Below are positions 9,663-17,669 of a DNA stretch of 64,000 bases, in pieces (the stretch's first letter is position 1; each line of letters opens with the position of its first letter). The stretch is taken from the NCBI RefSeq assembly GCF_001010285.1, contig NZ_CP011104.1, forward strand, positions 2,480,001 through 2,544,000. Direction: 5' to 3'. The notes beneath the pieces are model-generated. The model worked only from the letters and a program-made list of their open reading frames with translations, was not told the origin of the DNA and did no database searches. This DNA is from Photorhabdus thracensis. GTDB taxonomy: Bacteria; Pseudomonadota; Gammaproteobacteria; Enterobacterales; Enterobacteriaceae. A program made the position numbers and the translations under genes.

Positions 9663-11590
9663 TAAGAATGTACCTCCGCCAGCAACATCATAATTTCTTT
9701 GCTAACTTTATCCAGATCAGCATCAATTGCTTCCAGTGAACGAGGTGGCTGATATTGGTAGAAGTGGCGGTTAAACGGAATCTCATAACCAACAACACCA
9801 ACTTGACCGTCATACTCATCAGTTTTGCTGGTATCAATCCAGGCATCTGGCACATGCGGTTTGACTTCACGTTCAAAGTAATCGTCGATGGATTCACTCA
9901 GTGGCACGTTTTCATAGTCGCGTAGGCTGGTATCGGCTTCTGGTTGGCCTTTAGTTTTGCAAATTTCGGCATCGTCATCGGGTTCACTCAGGTGTTTAAC
10001 CAGAAGTTTCCAGACCGCAGCGGAAACTTTTACCGGCAGGGATTTCTTGAATTTATCGCGTGATAGGTATTTCTCATCCATCGCATCTAATGCAGCTAGC
10101 AGTGCTTGTGGCTCATCCACTTTGTTCCAGTCTTTGTCCGCCAGCATCGCTTCTCGGCGTTCAAGGTCATGAGGATAAAAAGCCAACTTCAACGGACGCT
10201 CAACGGTAATACGGCGATAGCCAAAATCAGAAGTTTTAAACAGCTTGGCATTGGCGGTTGGTTGATAGCGGGTATATAGATTCACAATATCGCTGATTTG
10301 CTCTTCCGTTAGATAACGGCGCTTGCTACCCAGTGATTTACGCATGCTGTCAAACTGATCGGTGGCATTGATCAGCAGGACTTTACCCTTGCGTTCCTGA
10401 GGCTTATGGTTGCTCAAGATCCAGATATAGGTGGTAATGCCGGTGTTGTAGAACATATCAGTCGGTAGCGCGATAATGGCATCCAATAAATCCAGCTCCA
10501 GTATGTAGCGGCGAATTTCACTCTCACCACTGCCTGCACCGCCGGTAAATAGCGGCGAACCATTGAGGATGATACCGATGCGGCTGTTATCGTTCATCTT
10601 GCTAATCAGGTGCATTAGAAACAGTAGAGAACCGTCGGACACACGCGGTAAACCTGCACCAAAACGGCCATCGTAGCCACGTTTTTGTTCGTCACGGATG
10701 GTTTTCTCGACTTTCTTCCAGTCCACGCCAAACGGTGGGTTAGACAGGCAGTAGTCAAAGCGTTCGCCATAGAGCTGGTCATCTGACAGGGTGTTTCCCA
10801 GCTTAATGTTACTGATGTCTTGACCTTTGATGAGCATATCGGCTTTACAGATGGCGTATGACTCAGGGTTGAGTTCTTGCCCGTAGGCTTTCAGGCTGGC
10901 GGATGGGTTAATCTCATGCAGATATTCCATTCCGCTAGAGAGAAAGCCACCTGTTCCGGCAGTTGGATCATAAATGCGCTTAATCAGTCCTGGTTGAGTT
11001 AACACATCATCAGCGTCAGCAAACACCAGAGAAGTTGTAAGACGTACTATATCGCGAGGAGTAAAGTGCTCCCCAGCAGTCTCGTTAGAACTCTCCGCAA
11101 AGCGGCGGATCAAGTCTTCAAAAATCAACCCCATGTCGTGATTGCTGACTGACTCAGGACTTAGATCGGCTTCGGCAAACTGTTTCACAACTTTATACAG
11201 AAGATTGGCATCATCCAGTTGTTGCAGATATTCGGTAAACTTGAAGTGTTCGAAGATTTCACGCGCATCTCTGCTGAAGGAGCGGATGTAACGCTCCAGA
11301 TTTAGGCGGGTTTGAGTTTCACCCAACTTGCTGAGATCCAGTGGTGAAGTGTTATAGAAATGCTGTTTGGCCGCATGACGCAGGATTTTTTCCGCTGCGT
11401 TTTCAACCATTTTTTCAGATTGAGCCACTTTGTCTAATACTGCTGGCTTGGTTGGTGTCAGTACACACTCAAGACGGCGTAACACTGTAAACGGTAAGAT
11501 GACGCGCCCATACTGGGATTGTTTGAAATCACCGCGCAAAAGGTCAGCGACAGACCACAAAAAGGCGGCCATTGAAGAAAAGTTAGTCAT
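9662..11590 (-). CDS. hsdM: Type I restriction-modification N6-adenine methyltransferase subunit
   Basis: HsdM of 642 aa from ATG 11590 ([12 protein letters not shown]), preceded by an AGGTAG ribosome binding site. The frame is open 47 codons further up to 11731, but that extension is low-complexity and unlike known HsdM N-termini. An HsdM_N helical domain is followed by the AdoMet-binding motif DPTAGTGGF near residue 207 and the catalytic NPPFG near residue 283. It methylates adenine in the HsdS target and is required for restriction. It is the first gene of hsdM-hsdS-DUF5655-hsdR. Confidence 0.93.
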   Translation of the reverse strand: MTNFSSMAAFLWSVADLLRGDFKQSQYGRVILPFTVLRRLECVLTPTKPAVLDKVAQSEKMVENAAEKILRHAAKQHFYNTSPLDLSKLGETQTRLNLERYIRSFSRDAREIFEHFKFTEYLQQLDDANLLYKVVKQFAEADLSPESVSNHDMGLIFEDLIRRFAESSNETAGEHFTPRDIVRLTTSLVFADADDVLTQPGLIKRIYDPTAGTGGFLSSGMEYLHEINPSASLKAYGQELNPESYAICKADMLIKGQDISNIKLGNTLSDDQLYGERFDYCLSNPPFGVDWKKVEKTIRDEQKRGYDGRFGAGLPRVSDGSLLFLMHLISKMNDNSRIGIILNGSPLFTGGAGSGESEIRRYILELDLLDAIIALPTDMFYNTGITTYIWILSNHKPQERKGKVLLINATDQFDSMRKSLGSKRRYLTEEQISDIVNLYTRYQPTANAKLFKTSDFGYRRITVERPLKLAFYPHDLERREAMLADKDWNKVDEPQALLAALDAMDEKYLSRDKFKKSLPVKVSAAVWKLLVKHLSEPDDDAEICKTKGQPEADTSLRDYENVPLSESIDDYFEREVKPHVPDAWIDTSKTDEYDGQVGVVGYEIPFNRHFYQYQPPRSLEAIDADLDKVSKEIMMLLAEVHS

Positions 11591-11758
11591 TGTTTTTCTA
11601 CCTGAAGTTTTTTCTCTATTGTCCATGATGCGAAGCTGGTCGCAAGAACTATGAACGCATTTCGTGTCTTGTTGCATGATTATGTTGCATATGACAGAAA
11701 ATTTAATGGCAAAAGAAATGAACGAATACATTAGGGGAAAATTCTAACATATCCAAAA

Positions 11759-11944
11759 TTATCTCCTAAACACCTGTTCCTGATGCCATTTGACAAAGAG
11801 TTCTAAAGGGTAATGTTCCCGGTTTTTGGGTAATAATAGAGAATGCCCTGCAAAATCCCAGAACAATCGCTCAACCATATGACTGCCATTAACACCTTCA
11901 GAAACCAGTAATTTCATATTATCATCCAGCCCAATTGCACCCAT
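11759..11944 (-). CDS. small hypothetical ORF upstream of hsdM
   Basis: A 61-codon ORF (MGAIGLDDNMKLL … HQEQVFRR). No family recognised. It is composed like a real protein (mixed charged and aromatic residues) but no strong ribosome binding site is seen. It could be the tail of a degraded gene, because transposase debris lies immediately next to it. Confidence 0.25.
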   Translation of the reverse strand: MGAIGLDDNMKLLVSEGVNGSHMVERLFWDFAGHSLLLPKNREHYPLELFVKWHQEQVFRR

Positions 11945-11959
11945 ATCGAACGCAGAATG

Positions 11960-12110
11960 ATGCAGGGAACAAAGAGCTAATCCGTTGCTGACTGTGGAAA
12001 CGATGTCTGAGCAGTTAAAGAATATTTCTCAAATGGAGTATTTGGGGCACTGTCGTTCAATAAGCTTTTTCCTGAAAGTGGCAGCGGGATTAATTGTATA
12101 TATTTTTTAA
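11960..12110 (+). pseudogene. IS982-family transposase remnant (C-terminal end)
   Basis: The plus-strand frame ending at TAA near 12108-12110 reads TVETMSEQLKNISQMEY, then CRSISFFLKVAAGLIVYIF. This resembles the conserved end of IS982 transposases (…IETVNDQLKNISQIEHSRHRS…NFLVNL…GLIAY). The rest of the gene and both ends are missing. The 5' limit is approximate. It marks an old insertion at the edge of the hsd island. Confidence 0.6.
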
Positions 12111-12266
12111 CTAAAAAAAAGAATAGCTGTTTTTAGGCATAACTAAGGTTGATTTAATTAGCGCTATTATTGTCCTAACTTAATAATGTAATTAATCTAA
12201 CTTTTTATTGAGATTATTTTATAGGGAAATTATCTTCTGCGATGATCTTTAAAATAAAAGTTTTAT

Positions 12267-12282
12267 AGTGACCGCTATCACA
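12267..12282. promoter_or_regulatory. candidate CRP-binding site upstream of the cupin gene
   Basis: GTGA-CCGCTA-TCAC within AGTGACCGCTATCACA matches the CRP half-sites GTGA-N6-TCAC exactly. It lies about 220 bp upstream of the cupin start in an otherwise AT-rich spacer (12111-12502). No -10/-35 pair was assigned with confidence. Confidence 0.4.
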
Positions 12283-12502
12283 GTGTGAGTTTTTGTAAAA
12301 TACTTCTATGGAATTACATATTTCTATTTGATATATTGTTAATAATCAGTTAATTTATTTGTCGATATTATTTGTGGTGATTGAAATATCACTGGGAAAT
12401 GTTGTTTTATTTGATAGGTAGATAGTGTTATTTCAATTAATAAATAGAGATGATAGTTACTTTAAAATAAAATTTTATCTGTAGAGATAAAAGGAGAGTA
12501 AT

Positions 12503-12925
12503 ATGGAATTTATTAAAAATAGATTTTGTCACTGGAACGGTGAGCATCTCGTTGTAGATACAATGGCTAGAAGTCACAAAATGGTTAATAGTATGGGTAC
12601 GGGCGAGGGATTAGTTTCGTTTGATGGTTTTGGTGCTGATCTAATTCGTTTCAGTAAAAATGAAGGGATGCAAAATCATACTCACTTAGGGCATCATATC
12701 TTATTTGTACTCGCAGGAACGGGTTATGTTATTTATGCCGGTGAAAAGCATGAAATAGAGCCTGGAGTTTGTTATTTTGTGAATGGGGAAATAGATCACG
12801 CGATTAAGGCAACCAGCGATTTGGTTATGGTTGTTGTTGGTAATAATCATTGTGCGGTTGATTCGCAAGATAGGACGACGCTGGTGCCGTATAGAGATGG
12901 AACCCCAGAAGAATTAAAGGTTTAA
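12503..12925 (+). CDS. cupin-domain protein
   Basis: A 140-aa single-domain cupin. Motif 1 is NHTHLGHHILFVLAGTGYV (residues ~58-76), and motif 2 is GVCYFVNGEIDHAI (~91-104). The metal-binding His/Glu pattern is only partly canonical: HTH…H in motif 1 and H in motif 2. AAGGAGAG sits six bases before the ATG. Substrate and role are unknown; small cupins are often enzymes or sensors tied to a neighbouring biosynthetic gene. The only neighbour on its strand is a 25-codon fragment starting 15 bp after its stop, suggesting its partner gene has been deleted. Confidence 0.75.
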   Translation: MEFIKNRFCHWNGEHLVVDTMARSHKMVNSMGTGEGLVSFDGFGADLIRFSKNEGMQNHTHLGHHILFVLAGTGYVIYAGEKHEIEPGVCYFVNGEIDHAIKATSDLVMVVVGNNHCAVDSQDRTTLVPYRDGTPEELKV

Positions 12926-12940
12926 CTTAGGGTAAATTGA

Positions 12941-13018
12941 ATGAAACATGCGCTAGTGCTTGGTGTGTTGCGAGAATGCCATGATATTCTGCCAGAAGTG
13001 GGTTATAAATTACTTTAG
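12941..13018 (+). pseudogene. truncated gene start downstream of the cupin gene
   Basis: A 25-codon frame (MKHALVLGVLRE … GYKLL) closes at TAG 13016. Its spacing after the cupin gene and its Rossmann-like opening (hydrophobic strand with LVLGV) look like the beginning of a once longer gene. The family cannot be identified from so little sequence. Confidence 0.3.
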
Positions 13019-14187
13019 GTAATAAAGAGAAATTAATTAGTTGAAAGTAACGGGCAGAGAAGAATATCTAATATTATATTTATGAAGATAATTATAACTC
13101 AGGAAAAGTAATTGGAATGATAAAAGGATAATATTAAGTTTTTTCAATTAATATAATAGGGGCATCTCATGAAGGGGAGCCGGTACTAGCCTATGAAATA
13201 TTATATTTACTAGGAATTAAATAGAAAAATATATTAGAGATAATGTTTTGTTATAATAATAAAGGTGTAAGGTAACTATTTAGATCGCCTCTGTCTAATT
13301 TTTAATTTGGATAATAATTTCAATGAGTGGTGGTTATTAATTTATAAATAAAAGTTAATTTAAATAGGTAATAATTGAGTCAATATAAATAAGTTTTCAT
13401 AATTATGCTCCACTTCCAACCAGCCCTTGTGTACCAAGATATACAGCCTTTTCATCCAAGTGGTCTGTAGAATCAATGAGATAGGCTACAGAACCAATGT
13501 TGTTCAAAAAGAAAACAAAAGGCATAGGTGTATCAGTATTATGGAAAGCTATTTATTATGGCTATTGGTTGATTATGATTTCAGGGGCTGAATTCTTATG
13601 AAATAATATATTCATGGCAATGAATATACTATTGAGGTAAATTTCTGTTATTTGATGTTAATAATGTAAATATATATAAGTGTTGGGAATGAAGAATGTC
13701 GAATATAGTACTGGGATAAATCTATATAAGAAATATATTAATGTTGTTATAAACAGTTTAGCTAACTAACTTAATCCTAATACCTCTATACTTCTGCTAT
13801 TCCATGTTGGCTTTCTGGGAAAGGGCTGACGGCTTCTGGCTATATAGCAATAGCTGACTTTTTTTGCACGTTTGTGCAGTGTGTCGTCTAGGTAATATTC
13901 TTCCATTGGGGGTAGGTTTACTGGTAGTAAAAACATCTCATTCTTTCCAGAAAAAGTGAATTTTTATCCTCTAAAGCCGATAGATTCTATAATATCCCCT
14001 TAAGGAGATAAAATTGATTTATCCTTTATTGGGGATAATATGAGCTATATGCTGACAGCCAGTAACTTATTTAAATTACTGGCTGTAGGTCAACAAGGGT
14101 GTAAAAATCTGTTTTACTGGTCCTTTGTAAACGTTCAACTTTGTCGTTGAGATCTTATGTCATTGGACAGTTTTTTCAGCCATTCTT
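13019..14187. other. 1.17-kb AT-rich non-coding stretch
   Basis: No convincing gene is present. It contains copy A of the 173-bp inverted duplication (13384-13556), an imperfect palindrome around 13993-14037 (TATCCCC … GGGGATA), and an 11-bp-arm hairpin at 14055-14086 (ACAGCCAGTAA / TTACTGGCTGT). The hairpin lies about 100 bp past the 3' end of the nucleotidyltransferase gene but has no T-run. Confidence 0.6.
13384..13556 (-). repeat. 173-bp inverted duplication, copy A
   Basis: The reverse complement of this segment is identical, base for base as far as I can read, to 16358-16530 (copy B). On the minus strand it holds a 40-codon frame (13525 to 13403, MPFVFFLNNIGS … GLVGSGA, stop TAA) that reads like the C-terminal end of a protein. 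Neither copy has obvious terminal inverted repeats of its own. Confidence 0.88.
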
Positions 14188-15000
14188 TCAACATAAATGC
14201 TCTTTGTTATTGCCAAGTACTGTACGCATCAGAAGCAAATCCAGTTTAGTATCCGGGAGAAGTTTTTCATCTTTTTTCAATTCGCGGCGGGTAAATGAAT
14301 CATCCAGCTCGCGGCGGATAAAGTTATGGATGTGCTTAAAACGTGGGCCATAATCCGTTTCGTCGGCGTTACGTTTGATAGCAAGCAGAGTCTGTATTTC
14401 TTGCATCAGAGTTGCATCCTTAACAGTTCCCGCCAGCAGAACGTCGAAGCGCATTGGTGGTACGCCTTTACCGGCTTCTATCCAACGTACAGCCAGCAGC
14501 GGGCGCAGTACATAAAGATATTTTTTCAGCCGTATTTTTTCGCCTTGAAGATAACCACGGAAGTTTTTCTTCGCCATTGACAGATAGTGATATCGTGCTT
14601 TGTTGTTGGAAAAGTAGTCCGGCAGTAGGGCGCGCAATGATGTCATAAACTCTGCATCCTCATGGTAGACCACCGGTGAATCAGTCCATTCCATCAGGGT
14701 CGGGTTGGCTCGTTTCAGCAGCCCCAGGGTTTTACGCAGTTCCCAGCCACAAATATCCAGTTCGTTGCTGATCGGTAATTCGATCACATCCCTTGGCGGG
14801 TCAACGCGTAAGTACCATGATGGAGTATGAACATAGATAAAACGTACATCGTAATCACTGTTTGTCGAGGCAAATCCCCAACCGCGGCTACCGGATTCGC
14901 AGGCATAGAGTATTCGTATTTGCTGTTCCGTCTCAAGTTGCGCCAGTTTTTGGCATATGTGTTGTTTCATGGTGTCACTGACACCAAATTTTTCTTTCAT
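14188..15000 (-). CDS. RlaP/YcgL-type nucleotidyltransferase
   Basis: A 270-aa protein from ATG 15000 (MKEKFGVSDT), chosen because AAGGAT sits just upstream; an in-frame start at 15021 would overlap the preceding gene's end. The Pol-beta nucleotidyltransferase signature is ESGSRGWGFASTNSDYDVRFIYV (G-S-R-G … S-D-Y-D-V), near residues 35-57. The family (PF10127) often neighbours the RNA ligase RtcB, and here an rtcB remnant ends five bases upstream of this start. A role in RNA end repair is inferred from that link. The protein has all visible motifs and looks intact although its partner is damaged. Confidence 0.82.
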   Translation of the reverse strand: MKEKFGVSDTMKQHICQKLAQLETEQQIRILYACESGSRGWGFASTNSDYDVRFIYVHTPSWYLRVDPPRDVIELPISNELDICGWELRKTLGLLKRANPTLMEWTDSPVVYHEDAEFMTSLRALLPDYFSNNKARYHYLSMAKKNFRGYLQGEKIRLKKYLYVLRPLLAVRWIEAGKGVPPMRFDVLLAGTVKDATLMQEIQTLLAIKRNADETDYGPRFKHIHNFIRRELDDSFTRRELKKDEKLLPDTKLDLLLMRTVLGNNKEHLC

Positions 15001-15005
15001 AGTGA

Positions 15006-15548
15006 TTATCCTTTTACGCAAACCACTTGACGCAGGGTGTGAACGATTTCTACCAGTGAAGACTGAGCGGCCATTACAGCTTCAATGTCTTTGTAGGCCA
15101 TCGGAATTTCGTCGATGACGTCGCTATCCTTACGGCATTCCAATAGGCTGCCAATGGCATTGCCTACGCCACGTGAACCGCTGTGCAGCATCACCCATAC
15201 CCGGTCGGATTCATCCAGACATAGTTCGATAAAGTGGTTGCCGGTACCTAGTGTGCCTAAATGTTGATAGTTATTGGTTTTCAGTAATTGTGGGTATTTA
15301 TCGGTCAAGCGTTTAAAGCCTGCCTGCAATATGCTCCAGTGGTGATCGACGGTTTCTGGCGGTTTTTGCCAAGAGCCTTTACCAATATGTACATCAAGCA
15401 TAGCTGCCAAATGGCTGAATATAAAAGGCATTTTTGCTGTGTTCAGTCGTTGTTCACGAGCATCTGCTTCTACTGGTACGCCATGAGTCCACATTTTTAC
15501 GGGTGCGCTGTTTGGTGCAGTCATCAATTCGTAATCGTTTGTTCTCAC
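15006..15548 (-). pseudogene. rtcB: RNA ligase RtcB with two internal in-frame deletions
   Basis: An open frame of 180 codons aligns to E. coli-type RtcB (about 408 aa) in three blocks. Block 1 is the N-terminus up to LDVHIGKGS. It then jumps to WQKPPETVDHHW and runs through GTLGTGNHFIE and MLHSGSRGVGNAIG. A second jump leads to ECRKDSDVIDEIPMAYK and the normal C-terminus VVCVKG. Lost are the GVDIGCGMN segment (metal-binding Asp/Cys), the region around the INCHHNY histidine, and the CSHGAGR histidine that carries GMP. Only the NH and HSGSRG histidines remain, so ligation should be impossible. The start (ATG 15548 with AGGAG) and stop are still intact. Confidence 0.85.
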
Positions 15549-16762
15549 ATTGTTCTCCTGGTTATTTGCCCATTTTATCCGTCACTACTACTATAATTTA
15601 CAGTAATTAATATTTTCCCCTTTTTAATCAATGCTTCTAAATTTACTTTCATATTAATTTCCTTATGAATCATTGAAGAATATTGTAAATAAGAATTTTA
15701 TTCTACTATTAATATATTATTGCGCTTAATGAAAAATGCAATTATTTTATTGAATAATATTGAAATTGTGATGCGAATCTATATAAAAAGGTATTGTGAA
15801 AAATTATATGTGAATTTATTAATAATGTTTAAATTGTCTGTGGTTACGATTACCAACAAAATATAAAATCACTAAGTGATTATATAATATTGTTATTGAA
15901 GGGTTATTTTATTTACTATTAAAAAGATGTGGGTAAATATATGACTAATTACTGTATGGAATGATGTGTTTGATTTTTATCAAACAATGTTTATTATCTC
16001 TTTGTAAGTTGATTTTTATTATGGTTAAATTGAAATTATAAATTTTATTTAATGTTTTTATTAAAAGTGTCAATATGTGGTCTCTAATGTTTTTATTAAT
16101 TTCTGGTATTTAATTTTTAAATATATCAATGTCTTACTGATTTGTTGGAGTTGCGGAGTGATTTTTATTATTTGTTTTTATTCTTTCGTGACTAATATTT
16201 ATATTATCTGTTGATGAAATTCAATATTTAATATTATATAGTCGGTAATTTATGGGAAATTAATTATTTTTTATTGTTTAAATATATATGAAAATAATCA
16301 CAAGTTATAAATAAGATTCCAAAATAGCGCTACATCTTATACTACTCATAATTCTATATAAATAGCTTTCCATAATACTGATACACCTATGCCTTTTGTT
16401 TTCTTTTTGAACAACATTGGTTCTGTAGCCTATCTCATTGATTCTACAGACCACTTGGATGAAAAGGCTGTATATCTTGGTACACAAGGGCTGGTTGGAA
16501 GTGGAGCATAATTATGAAAACTTATTTATAACAATGGGTTGAAGAAGGCCATGTGTAGCAAAATTATGAAATGTTATTTATTCTGTTTGTCACTGATTAT
16601 TTATTTTGAATGCTCATAAAAATAAAATATATTCTCTTTATCATCATTTGTGTAATTATAAATTATTTTTTTATTATTCTTAGTATTCATAACTTTGTTG
16701 GCGTTTTTACAGGTTTATTATTAAATGTAATAATTTTTTGACTTATAATTGAAGTATATAGT
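15549..16762. other. 1.2-kb AT-rich non-coding stretch
   Basis: Very AT-rich sequence between the rtcB remnant and the toxin-antitoxin pair. Apart from copy B of the 173-bp duplication (16358-16530) I see no gene, and no RtcR-type regulator or clear sigma-54 promoter upstream of the rtcB remnant. Confidence 0.6.
16358..16530 (+). repeat. 173-bp inverted duplication, copy B
   Basis: Identical to the complement of 13384-13556. The plus strand contains the same 40-codon frame (16389-16511, MPFVFFLNNIGS … GLVGSGA, TAA). The two copies bracket the rtcB remnant and the nucleotidyltransferase gene, 2.8 kb apart and facing each other. Confidence 0.88.
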
Positions 16763-17290
16763 TTAAAAAATTTGAGAAATCGTTTTCATGGGTAAGAATA
16801 AACGAGCTTTATTCTTTTGATTGCATAAGAGTTCAAAACCATATTGAGAATAAAATGTCTGATCAGCATCATTTAGGCAGTCAACAATTACCGCATACGC
16901 AGGCATATGATGATTAATTTCCCAAAGGTATTCGAGTGATTTTATAAGAGTAATTTTCCCTAATCCCTGACCATGATAAGTTTTATGTACAGCTAATTGA
17001 GCTAACAAAAATACAAGTATGGGGTAGTGTGGTAGTTTCTTTGCTTGTTCCTTCGGAAGCGTATCTCTTTCAATAGAACTTGGCGCTACACAATAAAATG
17101 AACAAATGGGATAAAGCTGATTTGGTAAAGTTGTCGTGGCAGGTAAAACCATTGTACGGCTGATACCTGCCTGCATGTGCTTTGCTGCCTGAGTTTTAAT
17201 GAAAGTGTTGAGTTCATACTCGCTACAATCAAAGGCTAAACGATCATGCGTTTTTTTATTTAGCTCAATGAATGACTTAGACCAGCTCAC
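16763..17290 (-). CDS. GNAT-family acetyltransferase toxin (TacT/AtaT type)
   Basis: A 175-aa GNAT acetyltransferase. The acetyl-CoA loop is QLAVHKTYHGQGLGKITL (Q-x-x-G-x-G, near residue 99), and FYSQYGFELL near 150 carries the Tyr typical of this fold. This family acetylates aminoacyl-tRNA and arrests translation. Its start overlaps the end of the DUF1778 antitoxin gene by four bases, the standard arrangement. The protein length and motifs are complete, so an active toxin is expected. Which tRNA is targeted cannot be told from sequence. Confidence 0.88.
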   Translation of the reverse strand: MSWSKSFIELNKKTHDRLAFDCSEYELNTFIKTQAAKHMQAGISRTMVLPATTTLPNQLYPICSFYCVAPSSIERDTLPKEQAKKLPHYPILVFLLAQLAVHKTYHGQGLGKITLIKSLEYLWEINHHMPAYAVIVDCLNDADQTFYSQYGFELLCNQKNKARLFLPMKTISQIF

Positions 17291-17556
17291 TTGACTTCCT
17301 GCTCTTTAGTAAAGGCAACCGCGTTTAATAATGCTTTATTCGGTTTTTTAGCCTGTTTGCAGGCATTGACGAAATGATCAAAAATATCACCTTTAATAGT
17401 CATTCTTTCGTATTCAGAAATGACTTGATTAGCATCTCTTTGCATCAGATGTACAACATACTCTGTCAGGCTTTTCATACCTAATAGTGCAGATGCTTTC
17501 TCTGCTTTCGCTTTAATCTCTTCATCCAGGCGCAAATCTAATCTTGCTGTAACCAT
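17287..17556 (-). CDS. DUF1778-family antitoxin (ribbon-helix-helix)
   Basis: An 89-aa antitoxin. Residues 2-50 (TARLDLRLDEEIKAKAEKAS … SLTEYVVHLMQ) form the ribbon-helix-helix DNA-binding part. The C-terminal tail (ERMTIKGDIFDHFVNACKQA) is the toxin-neutralising region in this family. It is first in the pair and overlaps the toxin gene by four bases. A 29-bp palindrome 18 bp upstream is a likely site for autorepression by the complex. Confidence 0.88.
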   Translation of the reverse strand: MVTARLDLRLDEEIKAKAEKASALLGMKSLTEYVVHLMQRDANQVISEYERMTIKGDIFDHFVNACKQAKKPNKALLNAVAFTKEQEVK

Positions 17557-17573
17557 AATTTTCCCCTTTTTTT

Positions 17574-17602
17574 ATATTGTACGGAGAATTTCCGTACAAT
17601 AT
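17574..17602. promoter_or_regulatory. palindromic operator candidate of the toxin-antitoxin pair
   Basis: Perfect 12-bp arms ATATTGTACGGA and TCCGTACAATAT are separated by GAATT, just upstream of the antitoxin ATG (17556). Antitoxin-toxin complexes of this family bind such promoter palindromes. Autoregulation is inferred. Confidence 0.6.
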
Positions 17603-17669
17603 GGATTATTGGGCAATGTGGGTGTAGTGTCAAGTCAGCTTCTTAGAAATTAACCTGACAGTGCCATGA

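Noticed and set aside
11591-11731. 47-codon upstream extension of hsdM
   Set aside because: The usual N-terminus of HsdM starts at 11590 with a good ribosome binding site; the extension resembles no known HsdM.
13993-14037. Imperfect palindrome around TATCCCC … GGGGATA considered as an ERIC-type repeat
   Set aside because: Too short and too unlike the known 127-bp ERIC sequence to name.
14040-14150. 36-codon plus-strand frame (MSYMLTASNLF…)
   Set aside because: It spans a hairpin, has no recognisable homologue or clear ribosome binding site, and is judged non-coding.
16305-16487. Minus-strand frame of 60 codons that overlaps copy B of the 173-bp repeat
   Set aside because: It is antisense to the 40-codon frame shared by both copies, has no ribosome binding site, and is not conserved as a unit; a chance frame in AT-rich DNA.
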